NCBI GenBank assembly: GCA_024449915.1
Contig: JAMZAV010003250.1
Span: 1 to 64,000, forward strand
Length of the DNA: 64,000 nucleotides
Source of the DNA: Sweltsa coloradensis
Taxonomy: Eukaryota; Arthropoda; Insecta; Plecoptera; Chloroperlidae
Direction: 5' to 3'
Of the stretch, positions 37,400-49,320 are shown piece after piece. Below the pieces are notes generated by a model, which was given only the letters and a program-made list of their open reading frames with translations, was not told the DNA's origin and did no database searches. Within the stretch, counting starts at the first letter, position 1. Each line of letters starts with the position of its first letter. The position numbers and the translations under genes are program-made.

Positions 37400-37745
37400 A
37401 TTTGTTATCGCGATTCTTCTCTTTCTTCTTTCTTTAGCCTAGTAAGGCCTACGTTAATAGTGTTTTATACAGTGAGTTGTATGTGATTTTTTATTGCGAC
37501 CGGGAAAAGTACCCGTTTTCTTAAGCAGAGTTAAGCTTACGATAAAATTAATTAATTTAGTCAGTTGTATGTGATTTGTTATTGCAATCGGGTTAAGTAG
37601 GTACCCATTTTCTTCAGCTCAGTTAGGCAAACGATAAATGTGTTTTATACAGTGAGTTGTTGGCCCTATGTGATTTGTTATCGCGATCTGGAAAAGTAGG
37701 CCTACCAGTTTTCTTCTGCCAAGTTAGGCCTACGATAAAAGTGTT
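37400..37745. repeat. Terminal pure subrepeat tract of the array
   Basis: About four consecutive ~88-bp subrepeats on the far side of the full-length SINE, so the SINE is embedded in subrepeat DNA. Confidence 0.75.
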
Positions 37746-38871
37746 ATACAGAGTGTCAGCTCACTTAATGGACACGGAGCAATCATAGTGATTACGAGTC
37801 TAGAGGTCCTGGGATAGGCCTAGTTGTCTTATCTAGGGTGTTAGTAGGCCTACTTGACACTGTCTTGACAAATAATCTTGGCCTACTTTAATAGATCTTA
37901 GGCTTTCCGGGTACTACGCTGGCTGTTACCGCTCAGTTCGGTAACTCACATCCACACCGACTGCCTCTTTGTCTCATTTTACGATGAGCCGTTGTGGAAT
38001 GTTCTGGGCCATTTCTACCCCGGGCCCAGACGGGGTTGGTTCCTAGAAATATAGCAATGTACTCACTCATATGGGACACCGTGCCGCTCTGCATGACTCC
38101 TGTCCCTCCATTGCAACGCCTCTGCCCCTGTTCTTTTCGGCTCGCGTCAGCCTCGAGATGTCTCGGAAAGACTCGGAGAGTAGAGAGTCTCAAAGACTCG
38201 GAGAGTACGCATGGCCGGACGGACACCTATTGAAGAAAGACGAACGAATGTAGAGAAGTTTCGGTACTAAACGGAGCATACATACACGTTACTCGTACCG
38301 TCGCCCATCTAACTGCCACCATAGGGCTACCCCTTTTCCCTACTAGGCCTATGTGACAGTGTTAATCAAAGGTACCCTAGGCCCAAATGTACACTTATTG
38401 TTTGTACTTATTCGTGGAAAATTGCTTATGTGAGTCGAACCCCTCTACCTTTTGAGATACTCTTTTTATGGACAAAAGTCAATACTAGCTCGTATAGATC
38501 TACCTTACCGGTATTTTAATCTGATAGAGCTTAGTTGGCCGGCTACAGTTCACGTTTTGATTGTAGGCTGTCGAAATACTTCCATCAGTCTGTCGCACAA
38601 TTATTGCATAGCAGTTTCCAAGATTTTATTTCAGTTCTTTAAGAATAAGAATGAATATTACTCTATGAAACGCTTACCACACAAGTTATAAGGGTTCCCT
38701 CCAGAGGAATAGTTCTCTGTCTGTCACAAATGAATCTTAAAAATATTTTTGACATGTTTTGACAGGAGATGATCTGTCACTGTCATGGATACAAAACAAT
38801 AAGTGGTTGGCTTAGGTCAGTGCCTTCTATATTGTTTAAATGAAACACACAAAGAGATTAAAAGCTTTGCC

Positions 38872-39682
38872 CACTGCCTCCTAGATGTTCATGTTCGTCG
38901 TGGCTCCTCGTTCCCTGCCTGTCCATGCGCACAGCGTTAATTGTTGTCCAAAGCGCTAGTTACCGTCCCCAAGAGCTTTCTTTTGTTTTTGTTGTTTACA
39001 TACAATCTGCATACGATTAAAATGTCATAATGCCAGAGTTGAGCTGTGTTTTTCTTCATAATAGGCAATGGTGCGTGCAAGAAGTTGTAAGATACCACGA
39101 TGCCATTATCTAAAAAAAGTAGGCCTTTCTTTGCATGAACTACAGGGAAATAAGGAAATTGTGCCACCTTGGCCCGGTGGCAATAAGGGGGGCCCCAGAC
39201 TCCCCCTTATCACACGCCACTGCTTGACGGAAAGTAATATTACTTAGCTCGTGGCCTAGTCAAGACTAGGGCCCGAGTAGGCTACCTAAGCCTATTGATT
39301 TTTAATATGATTAGGAATAGGAGGCATAGGCCCTATAGATAAAATTAACATGCCTATTAGCCCTTGCCTTATATTATCAACAACAAAGTTATCAATATCT
39401 ACTTTCTGTTTAATTACCAGCATAATATAACTAGACAAATTTGTATATTACTATTCTGCAAAACCATGATAAGTGATGTACGTATACAAAATACGATCTA
39501 AAACATTCAATTAAGTTGGATTCAACAGTAAAATACATGGGAGATGACATTTAATGTGATGACAACATCAAAAACAAAAGAAAGCTCTTGGGGACGGTAA
39601 CTAGCGCTTTGGACAACAATTAACACTGTGCGCATGGACAGGCAGGGAACGAGGAGCCACGACGAACATCTAGGAGGCAGTG
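38872..39682. mobile_element. 811-bp foldback element with 8-bp TSD and empty site
   Basis: Inverted arms of about 120 bp begin CACTGCCTCCTAGATG and end CATCTAGGAGGCAGTG. Perfect flanking duplication GCTTTGCC (38864-38871 and 39683-39690). The sister unit B has a single GCTTTGCC at the same position (near 43119-43126) and no insert, which proves insertion. The 8-bp duplication suggests a hAT-type element. No transposase. Confidence 0.9.
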
Positions 39683-39744
39683 GCTTTGCCTATCAGAAGC
39701 GCAATTATTTTAAGCTCTTTGGACCAAAGACTAAATCCAAAGAT

Positions 39745-40353
39745 GTTGGAATAGTTTTTTTTGGTTTTTTTTTGGTTTATTTGGATGTAAGGACGCGTCA
39801 ACCGTTAGGTCATAATGCAACACTCTAGCCTAAGGAGGGTGGGAGGAGGAGGGGCCCATGCTGGTCAGAACCAGCCACGGGTAAGGGAGGAAGGGGGGTT
39901 TCTCACGTCGCGGTCGTAATCGTCTTTGTCATAGTTCGTTGTGTCATCATGGAGTTATGTACAGGCGCAGGTGTGTGGTCGGCGGTGTAGGCCTACATGT
40001 TAGCACTTCAAATTGGCAGACATTTTGATAGTTTAATTTAATAACAAAGGTAACCTAAAGCCTACCACAGTTAAAGGTAGCAAAGTATAACCTGCAAGTA
40101 GTGGTTATAACAAACAAAATGGCGAATAGGCTCAAAGAAACAAACACGATCGTGGACGTGCTGTTCCATTTAAGCTAGACCTCCTTATGGTGTCATTGTC
40201 ATCGTCGCCGGGGGGTCATCAAGAGAAGGGGGCAAGGTCCCCGACGACGATTGCCAGAGCTCGCCACTAGTTTAGAGGAGTAATATTCTCCTCTCTTATA
40301 CTAGCTGATGTTTGCGAGGTGGACTTTTTCTCTTGAATCGCCTTTTACGATTA
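39745..40353. mobile_element. Dispersed repeat (GCGTCAACCGTTAGG family), inserted copy
   Basis: Begins with a T-rich stretch, then GGACGCGTCAACCGTTAGG, CTGGTCAGAACCAGCCACGG and GTTTGCGAGGTGGACTTTTT, ending near CTTTTACGATTAG. Sister unit B lacks it (near 43190). Related copies lie at about 41225-41590, 41838-41976, 44124-44490, 44745-44880 and 59483-59850. The T-rich side would be a poly-A tail if the element is a minus-strand retroposon. Confidence 0.6.
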
Positions 40354-41977
40354 GTTTCAAAGCACCTTGGTTGAAACCAATTGCGAGCTCATGTTGCCAA
40401 AAATTGAGTTAATTTTAGGGGTTAGCTGGTCTAAACTTATTTTAAATGCAAAATTTAACTCTGAGTAAATAGCCCCGGTCGGGATGGATTTTTTAACTAC
40501 TCGATTGTATTAAATATTTAATAGCAGAGATTTAATTTCATAGTTAAAAAACTCCGAAAAATGCGTAAACCCCTTTCGTGGATACCGAAATGCGAGTTAC
40601 GTAGGCCTACGGCGCTACCATCAAAATTAACTCCGTTTTTGGTTAACAACGGCCAACTCCACAAAACAAAAAATATGTCAAATTGCTTCATTTGAGAGGA
40701 CATAAATGTAATAGTATCGCCAGCATATAATTTATTAAACGGCGTGAATACAATTTTCGCTTCTCTTAGACGAGTGTTTGATTGAGTGATTCATGATCTT
40801 ACTTATGTGGGGAGGAAAATCTTAAGCTGGTTAGAACCAGCCACGGGAGGGGGAGGAAAGCGTGGGGTGTTCTCATGTCGTGGTCGTCATCGTCTTTGTC
40901 ATCTTTCATGCTGTCATGATCGTCGTCGTCGAGGAGGTAGTCAAGGGGCAGAAGAGGAAGGACCCTACGACGACTTCCAGTGCTCGCCTCTAGTTTGAGG
41001 AAGTACTCCCCGTTTATTGCTAGCTGTTGTTAGCGATATGGACTTAACCTCTGTCCTCGCCTTTTACGAAAAGCAGAGCCATGCTCTGGGCCAAATTTTA
41101 ACACGGGCCCAGACGGGGGTGACAATAAATACTAAGATTGTGGCGTCGATGTTTGTCACTTCTTACAGCAAGCAGCTAGACCCCGCTTATATTAGTAGGC
41201 CTATAGCATAATATAACTCAGAGTTGTATTTTTTTTTTATTATTATTAAGGACGCGTCAACCGTTAGGTCATAATGCACCACTCTAACCTAGGGGGGGGG
41301 GGGGGGAGCTTATGCTGGTCAGAACCAGCCACGGGTAAGGGGAGGAAAGGGGGTTCTCACGTCGCGGTCGTCATTGTCTTCGTCATCGTTCGTGGTGTAA
41401 TTGTCATCATCGTCGTCGAGGGGTCGTCAAGGGAAGGGGGCAAGGTCCCCGACGACGATTGCCAGAGCTCGCCTCTATTTTCGAGGAGTAAAATACTACC
41501 CTTCATTCTAGCTGATGTTTGCGAGGTGGACTTTTTCTCTTGAATCGCCTTTTACGATTAGCAGAGCCATGCTCTGGGCCAATTCTAGATTACGCTCGTA
41601 AAGTGTCTCGTGTAAGCGGACGCCGGTTGTAACGCCGGCCTTGTTTTCAACCAGGGATCCTACCCGCGTCAAACGCAGATAATAAGGCAATACTATCCCG
41701 GTTGCCGGAGGCCCATTGACCTTCGATGAGGGTGAGACTCCTCCCGTCTAAGCATATTGAAAATAATTAAGAGGACATATAGGGTAAATAAAAATAAATT
41801 CTTATTTAACCCACTAACTTTAAATCATTTGGTTTATTGTTATTAAGGACGCGTCAACCGTTAGGTTAAAATGCCCCACTCTAACCTAGGGGGGGGGAGA
41901 GGGGGGCCCATTCTGGTCAGAACCAGACACGGGTAAGGTCAGGAAAGGGGGTTCTCACGTCGCGGTCGTCATTGTCT

Positions 41978-44881
41978 ACTCGATTGGCAATCTTATGCAT
42001 AGGCTAGCCTCTTCTACATTGACGGAGCAAAAGTAGTGGGTACGAGTCTAAAGGTCCAGTGATGGTTGTCTTAGCCTATCTAGGGTGTTAGTAGGCCTTC
42101 TTGACACTGTCTTGACTAATAATCTGGTCCTACTTTAATAGATCTTAGGCTTCCCGGGTTGGGGCCTACTAAGCTGGCTGTTACCGCTCAGTTCGGTAAC
42201 TAAAATCCACACCGACTGCCTCTCTGTCTCATTTTACGATGAGCCGTTGTGGAATGTTCTGGGCCATTTCTACCCCGGGCCCAGACGGGGTTGGTACCTA
42301 GAAAAATTGCAATGTAGGTACTCACTCATCTGGGACACCGTGCCGCACTCCATGACTTCTCTCCCTCTATTGCATCGCCTCTTCCCCTGTTCATCTCGGC
42401 TCGCGTTAGCCTCGGAAGCCTCGGAGAGTCTCAGAGAGTCTCAAAGTCTCAGAGAGTCTCAAAGTCTCGGAGAGTACGCAAAGCCGGACGGACACCTATT
42501 GAAGAAAGACGACCGAATGTAGACAAGATTCGGTACTAAACGGAGCATACATACACGTCAGTAGTACCATAGTCTATCGAACTGCCACCAAACATACCCC
42601 TTTTCCCTACTATGTGACAGTGTTAATACCCTAGGCCCAAATCTACACTACCTATTGTTTGTACTTGTTCGTGGACTTCTGCTATTGTGAGTCGAACCCC
42701 TCTACCTTTTGAGATACTCTATTTATGGGCAAAAGTCAATACTAGCTCGTATAGATCTACCTTACCGGTATTTTAATCTGATAGAGAGTTGGCCGGCTAC
42801 AGTTCACGTTTTGATTGTAGGCTGTCGAAATACTTCCATCAGTCTGTCGCACAATAATTGCATAGCAGTTTCCAAGATTTTATTTCAGTTCTTTAAGAAT
42901 AAGAATGAATATTACTCTATGAAACGCTTACCACACAAGTTATAAGGGTTCCCTCCAGAGGAATAGTTCTCTGTCTGTCACAAATGAATCTTTAAAAATA
43001 TTTTTGACATGTTTTGACAGGAGATGATCTGTCACTGTCATGGATACAAAATAATAAGTGGTTGGCTTAGGTCAGTGCCTTCTATATTGTTGAATGAAAC
43101 ACACAAAGAGATTAAAAGCTTTGCCTTGCAGAAGCGCAATTATTTTAAGCTCTTTGGACCAAAGACTAAATCTAAAGATGTTGGAATAGTGTCAAAGCAC
43201 CTTGGTTGAAACCAAAAATTGCGAGCTCATGTTGCCAAAAATTGAGTTTATTTTAGGGGTAAGCTGGTCTAAACTTATTTAAAATGCAAAATTTAACTCT
43301 GAGTAAATAGCCCCGGTCGGGATGGATTTTTTAACTACTCGATTGTATTAAATATTTAATAGCAGAGATTTAATTTCATAGTTAAAAAACTCCGAAAAAT
43401 GCGTAAACCCCTTTCGTGGATACCGAAATGCGAGTTACGTAGGCCTACGGCGCTACCATCAAAATTAACTCCGTTTTTGGTTAACTCTTCTTTGTGGATC
43501 CGGGTTCTGAGAGGGTCACACCGGGTCGAACTGATGTGTACTCTACAACGGTCAACTCCACAAAACAAATATGTCAAATTGCTTCATTTGAGAGGACATA
43601 AATGTAATAGTATCGCCAGCATATAATTTATTAAACGGCGTGAATACAATATTTTCGCTTCTCTTAGACGAGTGTTTGATTGAGTGATTCATGATCTTAC
43701 TTATGTGGGGAGGAAAATCTTAAGCTGGTTAGAACCAGCCACGGGAGGGGGAGGAAAGCGTGGGGTGTTCTCATGTCGTGGTCGTCATCGTCTTTGTCAT
43801 CTTTCATGCTGTCATGATCGTCGTCGTCGAGGAGGTAGTCAAGGGGCAGAAGAGGAAGGACCCTACGACGACTTCCAGTGCTCGCCTCTAGTTTGAGAGA
43901 GTACTCCCCGTTTATTGCTAGCTGTTGTTAGCGATATGGACTTAACCTCTGTCCTCGCCTTTTACGAAAAGCAGAGCAATGCTCTGGGCCAAAATTTAAC
44001 CCGGGCCCAGACGGGGGTGACAATAAATACTAAGATTGTGGCGTCGATGTTTGTCACTTCGTACAGCAAGCAGCTAGACCCCGCTTATATTAGTAGGCCT
44101 AGCATAATATAACTCAGAGTTGTATTTTTTTTAATATATATTTTTTTATTAAGGACGCGTCAACCGTTAGGTCATAATGCATCACTCTTATCTAGGGGGA
44201 CGGGGAGGAGGAGCCCATGCTGGTCAGAACCAGCCACGGGTAAGGGGAGGAAAGGGGGTTCTCACGTCGCGGTCGTCATTGTCTTCGTCATCGTTCGTGG
44301 TGTAATTGTCATCATCGTCGTCGAGGGGTCGTCAAGGGAAGGGGGCAAGGTCCCCGACGACGATTGCCAGAGCTCGCCTCTATTTTCGAGGAGTAAAATA
44401 CTACCCTTCATTCTAGCTGATGTTTGCGAGGTGGACTTTTTCTCTTGAATCGCCTTTTACGATTAGCAGAGCCATGCTCTGGGCCAATTCTAGATTACGC
44501 TCGTAAAGTGTCTCGTGTAAGCGGACGCCGGTTGTAACGCCGGCTGTGTTTTCAACCAGGGATCCTACCCGCGTCAAACGCAGATAATAAGGCAATACTA
44601 TCCCGGTTGCCGGAGGCCCATTGACCTTCGATGAGGGTGAGACTCCTCCCGTCTAAGCATATTGAAAATAATTAAGAGGACATAGAGGGTAAATAAAAAT
44701 AAATTCTTATTTAACCCACTAACTTTAAAGCATTTGGTTTATTGGGATTAAGGACACGTCAACCGTTAGGTTATAATGCCCCACTCTAACCTAGGGGGGG
44801 GGGGAGGGGGGGCCATTCTGGTCAGAACCAGACACGGGTAAGGTCAGGAAAGGGGGTTCTCACGTCGCGGTCGTCATTGTC
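41978..44881. repeat. 2.9-kb tandem unit, copy B
   Basis: Complete unit of about 2.9 kb (from CTCGATTGGCAATCTT to its next occurrence at 44882). It contains two blocks of the GCGTCAACCGTTAGG repeat and the minisatellite at 42415-42475 in an expanded form. Confidence 0.85.
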
Positions 44882-46452
44882 TACTCGATTGGCAATCTTC
44901 TGCATAGGTTAGCCTCTTCTACATTGACAGAGCAATAGTAGTGGGTACGAGTCTATAGGTCCAGTGATGGCTGTCTTAGCCTATCAAGGGTGTTAGTAGG
45001 CCTTCTTGACACTGTCTTGACCAATAATCTGGGCCTACTTTAATAGATCTTAGGCTTCCCGGGTTGGGGCCTACTAAGCTGGCTGTTACCGCTCAGTTCG
45101 GTAGCTCAAATCCACACCGACTGCCTCTCTGTCTCATTTTACGATGAGCCGTTGTGGAATGTTCTGGGCCATTTCTACCCCGGGCCCAGACGGGGTTGGT
45201 TCCTAGAAAAATTGCAATGTACTCACTCATATGGGACACCGTGCTGCTCTGCATGACTCCTCTCCCTCTATTGCATCGCCTCTTCCCCTGTTCATCTCGG
45301 CTCGCGTTAGCCTCGGAGAGTCTCGGAGAGTCTCGGAGAGTACGCAAAGCCGGACGGACACCTATTGAAGAAAGACGACCGAATGTAGACAATATTCGGT
45401 ACTAAACGGAGCATACATACACGTCAGTAGTACCGTAGTCTATCGAACTGCCACCAAACATACCCCTTTTCCCTACTTTGTGACAGTGTTAATACCCTAG
45501 GCCCAAATCTATACTACCTATTGTTTGTACTTGTTCGTGGACTTCTGCTAATGTGAGTCGAACCCCTCTACCTTTTTAAATACTCTATTTATGGGCAAAA
45601 GTCAATACTAGCTCGTATAGATCCACCTTACCGGTATTTTAATCTGATAGAGCTTAGTTGGCCGGCTACAGTTCACGTTTTGATTGTAGGCTGTCGAAAT
45701 ACTTCCATCAGTCTGTCGCACAATAATTGCATAGCAGTTTCCAAGATTTTATTTCAGTTCTTTAAGAATAAGAATGAATAATACTCAATGAAACGCTTAC
45801 CACACAAGTTATAAGGGTTCCCTCCAGAGGAATAGTTCTCTGTCTGTCACAAATGAATCTTAAAAATATTTTTGACATGTTTTGACAGGAGATGATCTGT
45901 CACTGTCATGGATACAAAACAATAAGCGGTTGGCTTAGGTCAGTGCCTTCTATATTGTTGAATGAAACACACAAAGAGATTAAAAGCTTTGCGTAGCAGA
46001 AGCGCAATTATTTTAATCTCTTTGGACCAAAGTCGAATAAATCTTCACTGGTCGGAGTGTCAAAGCACCTTGGTTGAAACCAAAAGCGAGCGCATGTTGC
46101 CAAAAATTGAGTTAATTTTCGGAGTAAGCTGGTCTAACTTATTTAAAGTGCAAAATTTTACCTTGAGTAAATAGCCCCGGTCGGGATGGATTTTTTAACT
46201 ACTCGATTGTATTAAATATTAAATAGCAGAGGTTTAATTTTATAGTTAAAAAACTCCGAAAAATGCGTAAACCCCTTTCGTGGATACCGAAATGCGAGTT
46301 ACGTAGGCCTATGGCTTACCATCAAAATTAAATCCGTGTTTGGTTAACTCGAACTGATGTGTACCTTACTACATCCAACTCCACAAAACAAATATGTCAA
46401 ATTGCTTCATTTGCAGGGACATAATGTAATAGTATCGCCAGCATATAATTTA
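44882..46452. repeat. 2.9-kb tandem unit, copy C (partial)
   Basis: Matches the first half of unit B and ends near 46452, where TTAACCCTTTGAGG begins unrelated sequence. Its minisatellite is contracted to three TCTCGGAGAG repeats. Confidence 0.8.
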
Positions 46453-48501
46453 TTAACCCTTTGAGGCCCAAACTTATACAGACTTCAATTTTTTAGGTTT
46501 CAATGATATTTAAAATTATTTTAATAACATTCAAACATTTTTCAAATGAAGACTTTTTTCAACCACAATTCTTGGCAAAAATTAGGTGGCTGTTACATTT
46601 AACCGCTAGGACATATGAGTATAGATATGCTACTTCATGTTAAAAATATTTATTATCATAAATAAAGTAACTTATGAAGTGTGTTGGACTTCAAATCAGA
46701 GGATAGTAAAATAGAATAATGTTTCAGGCTGTTTTTGTTTTTGTAATTGTATTGTATATTGTGTATATTGTGAGTGTATTTGTAAACACACAACCCGGGG
46801 ATATGGTGCAGCGGCAATCGGCAAGTTATGAAAGTTGGACCCCTACCGGCGGTAGAACAAGATGATATTATACTTTTTAGAAAGATTACTTCAAAATACA
46901 TACGATAAGCCGTATCCGAGAAAAATCCATCTTGTTCTACATGCCGTTTTGGCGCTTTGAGTGCGTCGCGACGCTTCCGCACGGCGCTTCACTCTTTTGA
47001 TTATTAATTCCAAACCAAACAAGATATATTAATAAACTTAGTACCATTGTTTAGAAGAAGAATAGCACTTTTCAGTGAATACCCACATTTACCCATTAAA
47101 AATATTGTAGGGTATTTTAATTGGCCTAAAACGCAAAAATGTGACTTTTTATCAATTTTACTTGGATATTCAATGTCACTTAACGTGAAGAGTTGTAAAC
47201 ATATTGTTGGTTTATCAGTCTTAAAAACATGCTGTCAAATGTGTTATAATACTTAAATGCACAGATAGTTACACAAAGTCACTGAGATTGTGCATGACAT
47301 ACGTTTGTTCGGCCGCGCGTCTTATTTACTTCCGCTGACGCTTCCGCACGGCGCTTCACTCTTTTGATCATTATTTCCAAACCAACTACGGTATATTAAT
47401 AAACTTAGTACCATTGTTTAGAAGAAGAATAGCACTTTTCAGTGAATACCCACATTGACCCATTAAAAATATTGTAGGGTATTTTAATTGGCCTAAAACG
47501 CAAAAATGTGGCTTTTTATCAATTTTACTTGGATGTTCAATGTCACTTAACGAGAAGAGTTGTAAACATATTGTTGGTTAATCAGTCTTAAAAACATGCT
47601 GTCACATGTGTTATAATACTTCAATGCACAGATAGTTACACAAAGTCACTGAGATTGTGCATGACATGCGTTTGTTCGGCCGCGCGTCTTATTTACTTCC
47701 GCTGTCGCGCAGTGTTCACTGTGAGTTCCGGGCGCCGAACAGAACACATATAAAGAAAAATTGGCAATACAACTTTTAAATCAATTAAATATGTAAGAAT
47801 TTAAATCAATTTCTAAAAAAATTTGACACACGTCACGTCAAATTATAATTAAGGGTGTAGCACGTATAGGCATGTTAAGTGTGCATGACATTCTTGTGTG
47901 GCTTTTACTGGTATGTAATATAGCTACTAAAAACATTTGTTATGTTCCCATAAAATGAATGAAATATTAAAATTAAAATATGAAGGGTATTTTTATTAAT
48001 ACTGTATAAGGCTTTACCTTTATTGTTGTTATTAATAAGTAAGTTTTGCTCACCATTCTCGAGTTGCAGACGTCTCTGTGCTAAATTATTTTTACGCATA
48101 GGATTATTTTATAGAATATTTTAACCATTTTTAGTTATGGATGGATTCTAAGAGTGTAATATAGATCTTTGAATCTCGTCTCTCGTGTTCTAACTCTTGG
48201 ATTTTCTGTAAATAATTGTGTTCCAGCTATTACTTACATAAATATACAACATTACGTTAAAGTTTGCGTTTTCAATCTTTACAGTATTATAATTTGCATG
48301 CTTTGTATACATTCAGTTTTATTTACATTTCTCCAATTTCCATCACACCCACAAGCGTGTTTTGTGCCCTAAAACCCCAATAACTAACTAACTAACCCAC
48401 AAGCAGTGATACAAAGCTCGTTTTGCATTGGCACTTGTCTGTTTCACACTGCTTGTCACTACTATAAAGATGTGTGATTTGTTGACGTAAATACAATATT
48501 A

Positions 48502-49320
48502 TTGGATGAGCGTAGCGAGCGTAGCGAGCGAAGCGAAGATTCCATTTCACTCCACTGGAGAAAAAAATCCGGAATGTTTTTTTTTTTTCTTTTTTTTTTT
48601 CTGTTTGTATTATTGTGTGTTTGTTAACACGATTCCGGCTAAACCAATACTCCGATTGCGATGAAATTTTATGGAGGCCTTCGAAATCTCTGAACTTAGA
48701 ACTGCCACGTTTTTTGAGCGCAATCGGGAATTTTTTCTCATAAAAAACGCAATTTTACGATTTTTTTTCGATTTTTAAAAATTTCTTCGACTTATAACAC
48801 CTACATGCTTTTCCGATTCTTATGATTTTTTTCACAGAACCTTAATTTTATGAAATAAGATATTCGTGTTGAAATTTGAGCGTAATCGAAAAATTATTTC
48901 TTATGAAAATCGTAATTTTACGTTTTTTTTTTCTTTTTTAAAACAATTCTTCGACTTATAACACCTGCATGCTTTATCCTATTGTAATGATTTTTTTACA
49001 GAACCTTAATTTTATGAATTGATATGTTCGTGTAAAATTTTAGCGCAATCAAATAATTATTTCTTATGAAAATTGCAATTTTACGATTTTTTTCTTTTTT
49101 AAAAATTACGATTAAAAAAATTAAGTTTATTTTTTATTTTTTTTAAATTTAATTTAAAAAATTAAGTTAAATTTTATTTAATTTAATTAAATTTAAAAAA
49201 TCTTCAACTAAGTAATGATTTTTTTTTCACAGAACAACAGAAAATCCGCGGAACACATGGCAGCCCAATGCACCATATACGCCCATCCAACAACGCGCGG
49301 GGACTTAAGCGTTTTCCTAG
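48502..49320 (+). mobile_element. Helitron-like non-autonomous element, long subfamily
   Basis: Runs TTGGATGAGCGTAGCGAGCG to GACTTAAGCGTTTTCCTAG, preceded by A and followed by T, with three central modules starting near 48718, 48888 and 49040. Opposite orientation to the copy at 23542-24311. It lies inside the long-TIR element. Confidence 0.65.

Larger units (their letters stand above)
10945..37745. repeat. SINE-containing composite satellite array (~552-bp monomer)
   Basis: About 35 copies of a SINE-derived core (GTCTACCCACTGAGTCACAT onward), most spaced 542-561 bp apart, for example at 15900, 16451, 24896, 25449, 32024, 32577 and 33131. Each monomer joins about 240 bp of SINE 3' sequence to about three tandem subrepeats of 83-88 bp. 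Each subrepeat runs GATAAAAGTGT, CAGTGA, GTGATTTGTTAT, CGGGAAAAATACCCG, TTCTTCAGCC, GGCCTAC. One short monomer (about 12121-12504) lacks ~168 bp, equal to two subrepeats. The array is interrupted by the elements listed separately. The many 60-150-residue open frames inside repeat from monomer to monomer and are not genes. Confidence 0.9.
37770..41977. repeat. 2.9-kb tandem unit, copy A (with insertions)
   Basis: First of about 2.5 tandem units. Landmarks shared with copies B and C include ACGATGAGCCGTTGTGG (37982, 42237, 45142), a TCTCGGAGAG-type minisatellite, and a GACATGTTTTGACAGG stretch. Copy A carries two extra insertions (38872-39682 and about 39745-40353) that the sisters lack. No protein family is recognisable in any of its open frames. 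Confidence 0.8.

Noticed and set aside
10945..37745. CRISPR-like array
   Set aside because: Repeats are long and contiguous with no short unique spacers, and the context is eukaryotic.
37933..38253. Overlapping ~60-100-residue frames in the 2.9-kb tandem units (also 42247 and 45093)
   Set aside because: Frames differ between sister units because of minisatellite length changes, and no family is recognised.
46453..46480. piggyBac-type end (TTAA followed by CCCTTTGAGG)
   Set aside because: No partner end with GGGTTAA was found within a reasonable distance, so one short match is not enough.
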